Assembly (NCBI GenBank): GCA_039105265.1
Contig: JAPFFF010000012.1
Coordinates: 5,332,001 to 5,396,000 of the forward strand
DNA from: Tritrichomonas musculus
Lineage: Eukaryota > Parabasalia > Tritrichomonadida > Tritrichomonadidae
Reading direction: 5' to 3'
Length of the DNA stretch: 64,000 nt
Part shown: positions 29,550 through 39,563 of the stretch, one piece after another
Layout of the letters: every line of letters starts with the position of its first letter
Position numbering within the stretch: the first letter of the stretch is position 1
Made by a program: the position numbers and the translations under genes
The notes under the pieces: model-generated
The model's database searches: none
What the model saw: the letters and a program-made list of their open reading frames with translations, nothing else
Told to the model about the DNA's origin: nothing

Positions 29550-30905
29550 TTATTGATTAATTCTTACTCTTCTTGTTTGTTCATATGCAACCGGTAACTC
29601 ATCAATTGGTGTCCAGTTCCTAATTTGATCTGCTTTTGATGGATCAACTTTGATCAATATTTCATCACCATTAAGATACTGAATTAGTCCTGCTCTTCTA
29701 AAAGCACTTGTAACTAAACTTTTTGCAGTGCTTTTTTCCCATGCTGTTAACATTTTAATCACCTGAGACGATTGATATGTATTAAATTGCTCGAATCCTT
29801 TTTTGGTAAATTCTCTTTTGACAAGTGCAAATGTTACCAAATCAAGGGGTTGGCATTGATCAGAGCTATGAGGAACCAGGAATTTGATCTTTATATTATT
29901 GACTTCACATAATTCATAAAAATCATCAGCATGATGAGCACTGAGTCCATCTAAAATCAAAATAGCAGGCCCATCATAATTTTCTCTTTGTCTTAACTCT
30001 TCGACACCTGGTATGAATATTTCGTTAGCCCATTGCATAAACAATTTTGTAGTCATAAATCCATGTTCTTGACACGCAAATACAACTCTATCTTCAGTGT
30101 AACCAGCTAGTTTAATGTCACTATCGATTGTTTTTCTATGAACAATTATCATTGGCTTAAATGAATTTCCATCAGCAGCAATACATCCGACTAGTGTTGA
30201 TCTTTTGCTATTTCTATCTTCTGGTATTGAAATTCGATCTTTTTCATAACTTTCTGGAACAAGAACTTTAATTCTGTGTTTATCTGCCCATGAACTGCAT
30301 CCAGCTTCATCGATGTTAAAAATAAATTTGGCTAGAACTTTTTCGGTCATTTCTTTAAGTTCTTCATAATATTGTGCAATATGATCTTGATCAACATCGA
30401 CTCTTTTATTGTCCATCGGTATTCCAGTAATAACCTTAATTCCTTTAAGTGCTCGACAAAAGTGACGTAAAGTATCTGGACTTATCACAGTTCCAAATGT
30501 GTAATCCAATGCATCTAACAAAAAGTCGAATGAAACCGGTTCTTTGTTTTCAAATTTTGTGTAAATCAAATTTTTGACAAAACCAATCTCCTCCTCATTA
30601 AGTAAAGTAGGTCTTCCAATTCTCCTATCTCCAAGTCTTCCTCTTTGAATTGTTTTATATATTGTTCCTTTATTTCTTCCAAACAACATTGCAATATCAT
30701 TATAAGAAATTGGAGAATCTAGGCTTCCAACATTGTAAAAATCAGCAATTATTTGAATCTGATCTTGATAATATTTAGCTTCAATGAATTCTGGTTGCAA
30801 TAATATTTGTGAAATATGCTCTTTTTTGTCTGGATCAACATTTTCAATTTTCAAATCATCAAATGGAATTGCTAACAGCTTTTGATGAAACATTGATTGC
30901 TTCAT
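29550..30905 (-). CDS. pogo-like DDE transposase
   Basis: 451 residues from the ATG at 30905. The N-terminus has a helix-turn-helix (ISYNDIAMLFGRNKGTIYKTI) and a second one introduced by GRPTLLNEEE, as in pogo/CENP-B-like transposases. The catalytic domain shows NIDEAG (D199), LILDGLSAHH (D319) and SSDQCQPLD (D349), a D-D-30-D layout of the pogo/Fot group within Tc1/mariner. The enzyme cuts and joins transposon ends at TA. The frame is uninterrupted, so it may still be active even though its own element is split by an insertion. It could mobilise the adjacent MITE (31296-31625), whose ends carry the same motif. Confidence 0.9.
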   Translation of the reverse strand: MKQSMFHQKLLAIPFDDLKIENVDPDKKEHISQILLQPEFIEAKYYQDQIQIIADFYNVGSLDSPISYNDIAMLFGRNKGTIYKTIQRGRLGDRRIGRPTLLNEEEIGFVKNLIYTKFENKEPVSFDFLLDALDYTFGTVISPDTLRHFCRALKGIKVITGIPMDNKRVDVDQDHIAQYYEELKEMTEKVLAKFIFNIDEAGCSSWADKHRIKVLVPESYEKDRISIPEDRNSKRSTLVGCIAADGNSFKPMIIVHRKTIDSDIKLAGYTEDRVVFACQEHGFMTTKLFMQWANEIFIPGVEELRQRENYDGPAILILDGLSAHHADDFYELCEVNNIKIKFLVPHSSDQCQPLDLVTFALVKREFTKKGFEQFNTYQSSQVIKMLTAWEKSTAKSLVTSAFRRAGLIQYLNGDEILIKVDPSKADQIRNWTPIDELPVAYEQTRRVRINQ

Positions 30906-31295
30906 TGGAGTTGTCAAATAATAAAGTGAAGTAAAATTAATAATTTAATTAATTTATGAGTTTTTTAATAAATAAACTGATAACAAAATGAAAAAAATGC
31001 TATCTTTTATTATCTTTATCTACCTCTCAAATTTGTGAGAAATATATTTATCCTCCTCAGAAAAAAGTAAATTTTACCAAAGATAAATATTTTTATATAA
31101 AATATATACTAATTTTATTTAAATAATATACTTTCTACAAGTATTTTAAAATTAAATAGAAATGATGCTTAGATGATGAAAATTTAATGAATGTGATAAG
31201 AAAAAACGACGATTATATGTCATTCAATCTTTAACGTATCCTTAACGTACGGTTGGCAGGTTTTTCCTGCGGTTGGTAGGTTTTTCAGGTCACTA

Positions 31296-31625
31296 TAGTC
31301 TACTGGAAAAACCCCCTACCAATGGAAAACCCCCCTACAATTTTTATTCACCTATTTTTGGCCTTTAATTGTGGCAAAAAGTACATTGGTGGAAAACCCA
31401 CATACCATTTTCTATTCAATTTTTCGATAAAAAAATTGAATAGATTGCATTTTTAAATACTAATATCTAAATATAAAATAAACATTTTTTAAATAATAAT
31501 AATTATTTTATCAAATGAACATTTTATCTATATGTATATATGATATTATGATTCTAACTCTTTTATATAGCGATTTGGTAGGGGGTTTTCCATTTGGTAG
31601 GGGGGGAGGGGGTTACTCTAGACTA
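31296..31625. mobile_element. 330-bp MITE related to the pogo-like element
   Basis: Inverted ends start TAGTCTA(C/G) and contain two blocks of the type GGAAAACCCCCTACC, the same tandem-motif design as the pogo-like element that ends one base before it. Flanking TA (31294-31295 and 31626-31627) fits a TA target duplication. No coding capacity. It is probably a non-autonomous relative that uses the same or a closely related transposase. Confidence 0.65.
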
Positions 31626-31748
31626 TAGAAAAAAGCATGAGGTGCTACTCATGGTATTTTTTGCAAAAGTGCAAAAAAGTTCCAAGCTTTTATTTTCTGA
31701 AGAACGATAAAGGCCAATTTTGACCTTAACTGTTGCGGGCAAATCCGA

Positions 31749-31781
<33 letters not shown>

Positions 31782-31975
31782 TATTATTTTTATTATAGTA
31801 AATTCATAAAGAATAATCATAAAACTGAGCAATTTTTTTGGGGAAAAAAAAAAAAAAAAAAAATCTATGAGCGCGTCCTGATTTACGGACTTTAATAAAC
31901 AGTCGAAGCCTGATTTACATTTTCATTAAAAAAAGTGACATCCTCCTTCTTAAATATTTATTACATGGATTATAA
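31626..31975. other. Spacer with long homopolymers
   Basis: 350 bp. It contains a T run directly followed by an A run (about 31749-31783) and a further A run (about 31846-31861). No gene or element ends are seen. Confidence 0.5.
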
Positions 31976-34534
31976 AATTATTTATCAGAAAAACAAAAAT
32001 TGCAAAGCGCATTCCTTGAATATATAGATGAAGAAGAAGAAATAGAAGAACTTTTTCAAAATTTGATAAAATTGATTGAAGATCAAAATATTAAAAAAGA
32101 TATCAACGAATTCAGATTATTGCTTCATTTTATTAATAATGTTTCCAACAATCATTATCGAACAAAAGACTTCTTCTCTAAAATTGAAAGCATTCTATTA
32201 ATATTTAAATATGATTTCAAGAAACTATTATCAAATGATGATATTTTCTTATTATTTGAAAATAATAAGCGTATTCTCCTATTTTTAATTGAAAATAAAA
32301 TTCTTAATTTCAATTTATTTATGAAAGAAAAGATTAATTTATTACATTACGCAAAATATTTTATAAAAGAACAAAAAGAATTTGAATCCAAGGAAAATAA
32401 TCAAAAAGATCCAAATTTTGATGAAAACCGCAAAACCGGAGAAAATGAGTCTAAATTATATCATATAATTAGAAATGACATAATTAACGACTTTATTTCT
32501 CATGTAACTCACAATGAAATATCACTTAAAACGACAGTTAGTTATTCAATTTATGAAACCAATTCATTTCTTCTTTATGAAAAGCCAAATTTAATTGAAT
32601 ATGCCGCATTTTTCGGTTCTATTCAAATATTCAATTATTTATTTAAAAACAAGGTCAAATTAACACCATCAATATGGCTATATGCTATTCATGGAAAGAA
32701 TCCAAAAATCATTAAAATTCTTGTAGATAATAAAATTATTCCAGAAGACAAATCATATAAAAAGTTTTTGAGAGAGGCAATAAAATGCCATCACAATGAA
32801 ATTGTTGTCTATATCAAATCAAACTTGATTCACAATCAAATAGATGTTGATGAATTCATTGGAAGTGAAAGTATTGAATATTACAACTATTTACTTCTTC
32901 CTAATGATAAATTATATAACAGAAACAATTTCTATAAATTTTGTAAGTATGATTATTTCTACTTTGCTGAAGGATTCTTGATGAATCGAGAAATCGACAT
33001 TAATTTTAAAACATGCGATATTATTAATGATGAATCATACATTTTAACACCATTAATAATTGCAATTAAAAACAATTCTTTAAGTATTGCAGAGTTATTA
33101 CTTAAACAGCCAGGAATTGATGTAAATTTTCAATCAACATGTTACAATTTACGAGATTCATCTGAAAGAACATTTAACGCACTTAATTTAGCAATCATTT
33201 GCAACAATCCAAAAATGATTGAACTTTTGTTAAACACTGAAAATATTAACGTGAACTCAATTTTAATGTCAAAAGAAAAACATCAAAATAATACGATAGA
33301 AATTATAGAATTCAGTCCTTTATTTGAAGTTTTAAATTATTATAAAAATGTACAAATATTGAAGATTCTATTGTCACATCCAGATATTGATGTTAATGTA
33401 AAAATAAAGTACACAACTTATGATACAAAAGATTCAATTAAGATAGTTAAATACCATAATAGCCCTATTTTATGTTCAGCAATTAAGAACGCAGATTTGG
33501 ATATAATTAAACTTTTTTTGGAACATCCGAAAATAGATGTACACGCAATTGAATTTGGTGAAGATATTACCACTAAATATAAAATTAAATTTACACCATT
33601 GGTTATTGCATTTGTTACAAATAACCTAGAAATTATTAAAATTTTGTTGTCACATCCAGAAATTGATGTAAACAAATGTGTAAAAAGTGAGAATGATGGT
33701 AAAATTTCTCAATTTACACCATTCTTTTTTGAAATTTTTAATAATGAAGTCATCGAAACAACAAAATTGCAAGTCATTTCTTTATTACTCTCGCATAAAA
33801 ATACTGATGTTAATTATGATAGTAAAGAAGATTGTGGAACACCATTAATTTATGCAATTGAACATCAAAAGAAAGATTTAATTACATTGCTATTATCAAA
33901 TCCAAATATTGATGTTAATGCAAAATCTATCATCAATTCTAAAGATGGTTATTCAACTGAAAAAAATCCTTTATCTGTTGCTTTGGAAAACAATTACAAG
34001 GAGACTGCTTTACTTTTACTTAATCACCCAAAAATTGATGTAAATATTAAAATACTTCATAAAAAAATTGATTTTTCTCAAATTAAACATCGTGCCTTGC
34101 TTCATATCGCTATTCACAAAGAGAATATTGATGTAATTAAAGCAATATTGGATAATCCAAACGTTGATTTAAATATCAAATCGTCTGAAAGGACCGTCAA
34201 AAATAATGATACAATAGAAAAAGAAAAAACAACAATGCATGAAGCTATCATATCAAATAATCTTGAAATTATTCAACTTTTATTATCAAAGCCCGAAATA
34301 GACATTAATATGAAATCGACAAAAACTGTTTTTGAAAATAATAATTTCTTCATTGAAGAACAAACTCCATTGCGTTTTGCAGTGAATATGGAAAATGTTG
34401 AAATAATTCAACTCTTATTAAGCTCTTTAAGAAAAAGTGGTAAAATGACAGATGATCTAAACGATCTGATGAAGACAACAGATGATAATAAAATTAAGTC
34501 AATAATTTATGAAAATATAAACATGCAAAGTTAA
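31976..34534 (+). CDS. Ankyrin repeat protein, start codon unclear
   Basis: The frame opens at 31976 and runs to 34534 (about 850 residues) but has no ATG at the N-terminus. The first candidate is a TTG at 32000 (LQSAFLEYID). An ATG at 31965 (MDYKIIYQ) lies in another frame, so a one-base shift in the run CAGAAAAACAAAAATTGC may separate start and body, or the start was lost. Residues 1-180 form the helical N-terminal region shared with the protein at 34987-36726 (NNVSNNHYRTKDFFSKIE versus NICNNHHRNKFFLQKIE). About ten ankyrin repeats follow from residue 195, ending in the signature HPxIDVN. No membrane segment. Probably an intracellular binding protein; whether it is expressed is uncertain because of the start. 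Confidence 0.8.
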   Translation, partial: NYLSEKQKLQSAFLEYIDEEEEIEELFQNLIKLIEDQNIKKDINEFRLLLHFINNVSNNHYRTKDFFSKIESILLIFKYDFKKLLSNDDIFLLFENNKRILLFLIENKILNFNLFMKEKINLLHYAKYFIKEQKEFESKENNQKDPNFDENRKTGENESKLYHIIRNDIINDFISHVTHNEISLKTTVSYSIYETNSFLLYEKPNLIEYAAFFGSIQIFNYLFKNKVKLTPSIWLYAIHGKNPKIIKILVDNKIIPEDKSYKKFLREAIKCHHNEIVVYIKSNLIHNQIDVDEFIGSESIEYYNYLLLPNDKLYNRNNFYKFCKYDYFYFAEGFLMNREIDINFKTCDIINDESYILTPLIIAIKNNSLSIAELLLKQPGIDVNFQSTCYNLRDSSERTFNALNLAIICNNPKMIELLLNTENINVNSILMSKEKHQNNTIEIIEFSPLFEVLNYYKNVQILKILLSHPDIDVNVKIKYTTYDTKDSIKIVKYHNSPILCSAIKNADLDIIKLFLEHPKIDVHAIEFGEDITTKYKIKFTPLVIAFVTNNLEIIKILLSHPEIDVNKCVKSENDGKISQFTPFFFEIFNNEVIETTKLQVISLLLSHKNTDVNYDSKEDCGTPLIYAIEHQKKDLITLLLSNPNIDVNAKSIINSKDGYSTEKNPLSVALENNYKETALLLLNHPKIDVNIKILHKKIDFSQIKHRALLHIAIHKENIDVIKAILDNPNVDLNIKSSERTVKNNDTIEKEKTTMHEAIISNNLEIIQLLLSKPEIDINMKSTKTVFENNNFFIEEQTPLRFAVNMENVEIIQLLLSSLRKSGKMTDDLNDLMKTTDDNKIKSIIYENINMQS

Positions 34535-34986
34535 ATATAATATCAAAAATAAAGCGAATATTTAGTCAATTTTTTTTCTGAGTTTTTTTTTTTTTTTTTT
34601 TTACAAATCTCCAGATTTGAATTTATTGTGCATTTAAACATTGAATTTTTTTCTATTGATTTTTTTTCTTTTTCATTAAGTTCCCTTTTTTAAGATAATA
34701 TAAATCACATTTATGGTAAAAATCCAGCAAGTTATTTTCTGAAAAAAAGAACGTTTATTATTTGAATAGTTGAATGTCTCAGAAAAAGTTTAAATTGATT
34801 AGGTTTGTTACAACATTGAAAATTATTGAATGCAATTGTGAGAAAATATCTCTCAGTTTTTGAATTTACCACCCTGTCTTATTCTTTCATAATATCTAAA
34901 AAAATTTCTGTTACAACAGGCATTGGATTTGCACTTTAATAATACAAAAACGATAGCATAATTTTTTTTTTTTTTTATAAATTTTT
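34535..34986. other. Spacer between convergent genes
   Basis: 452 bp between two convergent ankyrin-type genes. It contains T runs (about 34580-34602 and 34964-34977) that may serve as 3' ends. No other structure is seen. Confidence 0.45.
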
Positions 34987-36726
34987 TTAATAACGATCGC
35001 ATGACAAGCATCCTTCAAACGCTTGACATCCAATTGAATTCAAAGAATTTGGAATTGATATTTTCAAAGATGTGCATCCATTGAATGCACAAAGTCCTAT
35101 TTCTTTAACTGAATAAGGAATCCACATTCTTGTTAATGATGTGCATTGTTGGAAGCATTTAACTCCTATAATTTCTACAGAAATTGGCATTTCAAACGAT
35201 ACTATTTCTAATGATGAGCACATTCCAAAAGTTCCGGAACAAATTATTTCTATTGAAGAAGGTATTGTTATGTGCTTCAAAGATTGGCATCCATAAAAAG
35301 CATATGGCCCAATAAATGAGACAGAAGAAGGAATTGATATTTCTTGCAAAGAACTACAACATGAGAAAGCATCACTATCAATTTTTGTCAAAGATGAAGG
35401 TGATTCAAATGTGACTTCTCTTAAATACGTACAACAAAAGAATGCTTTACTACTTATTTGCTTTATTGAGGATGGAATTGAAATTTTTACTAGTGACATC
35501 CAGCTCTGAAAACAATTACGTGCGATATCAAATCCTTTCAAAGACATCAATGTATTAAATATATTAAAATTCTGATAAAAAGCAGCAACTCTTAAAGGCG
35601 TGACAACTTCATCTTTCATGTGATATAACCATGAATTATCAAATAATTGTTCGTTTTTTGTCAAAAATTTGTGACTTAAATATAAACCGTAACTTGGTTT
35701 CAATTGTCTCATTTTCAATAAAAGCTTGACAAGTTTTAAATGATTAAATTGACATGCATATACAATGAATGTAAAGCTTACAACTTGTGGAATGTATTCA
35801 TAATTGTGATATTCAAATCCAAGCGTGTCAATGTTCATGCAATATTGGCTATTGTCAAATTTTTCAAATTCAACTTTGAGATGATTTTCTTTTATGTAGT
35901 TTGCAATGTCGTTATGGTGACATTTTATTGATTCTTTGAAACATATTAAATATGTATCATCATCAAGATCTATTTTGCTCTCTTCTATGAGATTAATGAT
36001 TTCAGGACTATTTGAATGAATGGCATAAACCAATACTGATGGCGTTATTTCAATTTTATTCATTCGCAAATATTGAAAAATTTGAATTGATCCAAAAAAG
36101 GCGGCATATTCAATAAATGTTGGACTTTTGTCAATCAAAAAAGGGTTTGTTTCATATTTTGATGACTTTATTCTATTATCAAGTGGAATATTGAATTGAG
36201 TTGTATAAATTATGAAATCATCTATTAAATCATTACGAATAAGTTCACATAGATGCCAGTCATTTTCACCAATTTTGATTTTATTTTCATCTTTTAAATC
36301 CAAATATTGATCATTCAAGTAAATCCTATATGTAACATTTCCTATTTTCATTTCTTTGTTTGTTAAAGTTATTATTTTATTTTGGACTAAAAAGAATAAA
36401 ATTCTCTTGTTGGTTTCAAAAATATGAAATATTTCTGGTTCTATGAAATTTTGCTTGAAAATATCAAAAAAAGATGAAATTATTTTTTCGATCTTCTGTA
36501 AAAAGAATTTGTTACGATGATGGTTATTGCAAATATTGACCACAATCAAGAAAAATTCTATGAGTTCATCTTTGTTCTCTTTGATTTTTTGATTTTCAAT
36601 GAAATCAAATAATAAAAAGAAATCTTCTTCATCTTCAGTGCAATTATCAAGATATGATAAAAGAATATTGTAAAGGTCTTTCATTTTTTTAATATAATTT
36701 AGGATGTCCTCTTTTATCTTCAACAT
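34987..36726 (-). CDS. Ankyrin protein fused to BspA-like leucine-rich repeats
   Basis: 579 residues from an ATG at 36726. Residues 1-150 are the helical N-terminal region of the ankyrin family. About 200-395 hold ankyrin-like repeats (TFIEYAAFFGSIQIFQYLRMNKIEITPSVLVYAIHSNSPEII; TPLRVAAFYQNFNIFNTLMSLKGFDI). From about 405 the text switches to BspA-type leucine-rich repeats of about 23 residues (ISIPSSIKQISSKAFFCC; ITIPSSIEIICSGTFGMCSSL), six or seven copies to the end. BspA repeats in trichomonads are mostly on surface proteins, but no signal peptide or membrane anchor is seen here, so this one is probably cytosolic. The two halves are in one uninterrupted frame. Both repeat types are certain; a binding role is inference. 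Confidence 0.9.
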   Translation of the reverse strand: MLKIKEDILNYIKKMKDLYNILLSYLDNCTEDEEDFFLLFDFIENQKIKENKDELIEFFLIVVNICNNHHRNKFFLQKIEKIISSFFDIFKQNFIEPEIFHIFETNKRILFFLVQNKIITLTNKEMKIGNVTYRIYLNDQYLDLKDENKIKIGENDWHLCELIRNDLIDDFIIYTTQFNIPLDNRIKSSKYETNPFLIDKSPTFIEYAAFFGSIQIFQYLRMNKIEITPSVLVYAIHSNSPEIINLIEESKIDLDDDTYLICFKESIKCHHNDIANYIKENHLKVEFEKFDNSQYCMNIDTLGFEYHNYEYIPQVVSFTFIVYACQFNHLKLVKLLLKMRQLKPSYGLYLSHKFLTKNEQLFDNSWLYHMKDEVVTPLRVAAFYQNFNIFNTLMSLKGFDIARNCFQSWMSLVKISIPSSIKQISSKAFFCCTYLREVTFESPSSLTKIDSDAFSCCSSLQEISIPSSVSFIGPYAFYGCQSLKHITIPSSIEIICSGTFGMCSSLEIVSFEMPISVEIIGVKCFQQCTSLTRMWIPYSVKEIGLCAFNGCTSLKISIPNSLNSIGCQAFEGCLSCDRY

Positions 36727-36822
36727 TTATATAAAATTTTCAAAAAATTATATGACCAAATTTCTTCTTAATTTTTGATTGGAAAATTTTATTTATGCCT
36801 TTTGATTTTCTTTGATAAAATA

Positions 36823-37653
36823 GACCTATCCACAAATCAAAAATCGTTTGTTGAACGTTTATTGAAAATTTGCGGACAACAAACTTTTTGTGAATATCTT
36901 AAAATTCTCAAATAATAAAATATTTGTAAAAAAGCTAATTTTTGCATCTATAAAACATTTTCGAGGACAATATTTTTTAAAAAATAATATTAACTTCAAA
37001 TGATATGAGCAAACAATTAAAAATAGATGCAAATAGCTTATTATCAAATATAAGTATTAATAAGAACAAATTCGACTATATCAATAATATATTTTATAAT
37101 TCAATGTTTGATAAGAATTTTCTATTTTTTTTATGTTTTCATAGATGAATTATGTAAAAATAATTATGATCATTTCGAATTTAGAAACTAAAATTTTATT
37201 TAACCAATATTTTCATTAATCATTTTAAACAATACAATCTAAATCATTTGAATTTTGCATATACAACTGATTTAAATCGTAAAAATCAAATTTTTTTCAT
37301 TATTATCCTTTTTCAAAATATTTACTCTGTTCTTTTATGTACATTCAATTATAAATTTTGATCTTTATTTAAAAACAACCAAATCATTAATTATTTTTTT
37401 TCTTTAAAAAACATTTATTTTTTAAGATATTGGAACAAAAAAAATTAAAACATAAAGCACATAAACGTTTTGTTTTTGAACAAAACGTTTACCAAAAAAC
37501 TTAAAAAATTACGGACAATACCGCTTATTTGCAAAGAATGGGATATTTAGAAATAATTAAATATTTGAATACATAAAAATGTTCTCAAAAAGTTTATTGT
37601 CCGCAAATTTTTAGTAAACGTTCAAAAAACGATTTTTGATTTGTGGATAGGTC
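36823..37653. mobile_element. 831-bp MITE-like element with 75-bp inverted ends
   Basis: The left end from 36823 (GACCTATCCACAAATCAAAA) and the right end read from 37653 on the - strand match over about 75 bp with roughly five differences. Both pass through TTTGCGGACAA and CTTTTTG. TA flanks each end (36821-36822, 37654-37655). There is no open frame of note inside. The TA duplication suggests a non-autonomous Tc1/mariner-type element. It separates two ankyrin genes and lies just upstream of the one at 37759. Confidence 0.85.
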
Positions 37654-37655
37654 TA

Positions 37656-37668
<13 letters not shown>

Positions 37669-37710
<42 letters not shown>
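37669..37710. repeat. 42-bp T homopolymer
   Basis: An uninterrupted T run preceded by a short TA repeat (37656-37668). It lies 48 bp before the ATG of the ankyrin-like gene and could affect its promoter, or mark a retroposed or slippage-prone site. Confidence 0.9.
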
Positions 37711-37758
37711 CAATTAAGCCACTTTTTGTTACAACTTTTTGAATTTACATTATTTTCA

Positions 37759-39486
37759 ATGTTAAAAACAAAATGTAAAGAATCAAATGATTTAAAAAAG
37801 CATGTTGATATTTTTTTATTAACAAATAAAATAAAATATGACTCATTTTCCCAACTCCAAAGCAAATTAAATGATATATCAAATTTATCATTTGCAGATA
37901 CGATAGAATTTATAAAAGAAAACCAAGATTCATTTTTCAAAGATCATGCTACGTCAATTTTCTTTGTACGTAATATAATTCGCTTTTCAAAAATAAATTT
38001 GAAGCAAATGGAACTCATTTTAGATCTTTTTTCTCATTTTTCAAATGAATTACGCAATCAAAATGTCACAGAAGCAGAAATAATAGATTCTTGTGACAAA
38101 GTTCTAAACATAATTAATTACTTATTCTACATAAAAGTGATATCAATTGAAACAATCATTCAAAAGTCAGTTTCTTTTGACGTTCTTTTCATCAATTTTT
38201 TGCCAGAAATCGAAGAATATGACAAAGAATACTCAAACATCCGAGAAAATAAACTTATGAACGATTTCAATGATGATACAAATATCAATCATTATGAATC
38301 ATTTTATAATATGGTCAAATCAGATCCTAAAAAGCATGTCAGAAATCGAAATTTGAATTATCATCCATCTTCACTTCACAAATCAATTCGTGATGACGAC
38401 ATTGAAACATTTCAATCAATACTTTCAAAAAATAATTATAGTGTCAATCATAAAATAGAATATTCAATATATGAGCGAGCACACACTCCTGATACAAAGA
38501 TGTCTCTCATTCAAATTGCTGCAATTTATGGTTCTTTGAAAGTATTCAAATTTTTATGGCTTCAAAAAGAAACGGTTTTTGACGAAAATATTCAGCGTTA
38601 TGCAAATTATGGAAATAATTATGAAATTATTCACTTGATTGAATTAAAAGGTTCTCATAAATATGTAATTGACGATTTAATTGCTTTCAATCGTCATGAT
38701 CTTTTGAATTATTTTTTGGACAATTATGGAAATGAAATTGAGAACGAAAGTGAAGAATCATTGAAAAATTTTGTTGTTGATGATGATGAGTTGTCCAAAT
38801 CATTGAATAATCAAAATTTGCTTTGTGCTATAACTTTTTTTAATATTCCAATCATTGTTTCATGCCTGCATAAAATTGCTTTCATTGTGAAAAATGATGA
38901 AAGTGAAATTTCATATTCGTTGATTCAAAGAAGTGAGTTTGATTTGGATTTATTAAAATTCTTGCTTTCTTTAAAATCAAATGATTTGACATATGGATTA
39001 TATTTATTTTCTTATACAATTAAAACCATGGCTTTTGATACATTCACATTTTTGTTTCATAAATATCTACCAAAAATAGATTTTTATAATCTTTTTCATC
39101 AATGCATTCTAGTGAACTCAAAATTTGTTAATTATTTGCTTGATTTTTTGAGTTCAAATGAAAATATTTTAAGAAAAAATTTTTTGATTTTTAAAGCTAA
39201 AATATCAATTGATGAATTGCTTTTTGCTGTTGATTTTTATGATGAAGATACAGTTGTTAAAATGATTAAACTTTTTTATATTATTGACTCATATGAAAAG
39301 CAGAATCAATTTCTAGAAAAGCTAGCAGAAAATCTATCAATTATGATGATTTCGTCTTTGTTCAAAAGGATAATACCTTTTCTAATAAGTGATGATCTTA
39401 TAAGTATTCTAGAAGTTTTGAAATTTTATGAAATTTCAGAAATCTGTGATTTAATAGTTGAAAAAGTATCAATAAATAATCAATAA
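37759..39486 (+). CDS. Divergent ankyrin-family protein
   Basis: 575 residues from the first ATG at 37759. The frame is open 33 bp earlier, but only from a TTG. The N-terminal half is helical and without repeats. Residues about 205-300 carry the segment diagnostic for this family: SLHKSIRDDDIETFQSILSK, then MSLIQIAAIYGSLKVFKFLW, corresponding to the first ankyrin-like block of the genes at 32 and 35 kb. Later repeats are only faint (SNDLTYGLYLFSYTIK). No catalytic or membrane motif is present. It looks like a fast-evolving member of the same family. Because it follows closely on a 42-T run and a MITE, its promoter may be altered. Confidence 0.8.
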   Translation: MLKTKCKESNDLKKHVDIFLLTNKIKYDSFSQLQSKLNDISNLSFADTIEFIKENQDSFFKDHATSIFFVRNIIRFSKINLKQMELILDLFSHFSNELRNQNVTEAEIIDSCDKVLNIINYLFYIKVISIETIIQKSVSFDVLFINFLPEIEEYDKEYSNIRENKLMNDFNDDTNINHYESFYNMVKSDPKKHVRNRNLNYHPSSLHKSIRDDDIETFQSILSKNNYSVNHKIEYSIYERAHTPDTKMSLIQIAAIYGSLKVFKFLWLQKETVFDENIQRYANYGNNYEIIHLIELKGSHKYVIDDLIAFNRHDLLNYFLDNYGNEIENESEESLKNFVVDDDELSKSLNNQNLLCAITFFNIPIIVSCLHKIAFIVKNDESEISYSLIQRSEFDLDLLKFLLSLKSNDLTYGLYLFSYTIKTMAFDTFTFLFHKYLPKIDFYNLFHQCILVNSKFVNYLLDFLSSNENILRKNFLIFKAKISIDELLFAVDFYDEDTVVKMIKLFYIIDSYEKQNQFLEKLAENLSIMMISSLFKRIIPFLISDDLISILEVLKFYEISEICDLIVEKVSINNQ

Positions 39487-39563
39487 AAAAAAAAACAATG
39501 TTTTCAAAATAAGAAACTATAATTGTGATTAATAAAAATTCATAAATTTAAACATGATTTTTA

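Larger units (their letters stand above)
25765..31295 (-). mobile_element. pogo-like DNA transposon, interrupted by another element
   Basis: Terminal inverted repeats of about 48 bp lie at 25765-25812 and 31248-31295. Each holds two spaced copies of a motif like GGAAAAACCTGCCAAC, probably transposase binding sites, and is flanked by TA. The transposase gene (29550-30905) is on the - strand near the right end. The span is 5.5 kb, but 25882-29439 is a separate insertion with its own terminal repeats and target duplication. Without it the element is about 1.97 kb, the usual size for a pogo/Fot-type element with one gene. The ends differ by several bases, so the copy is not new. Confidence 0.72.
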
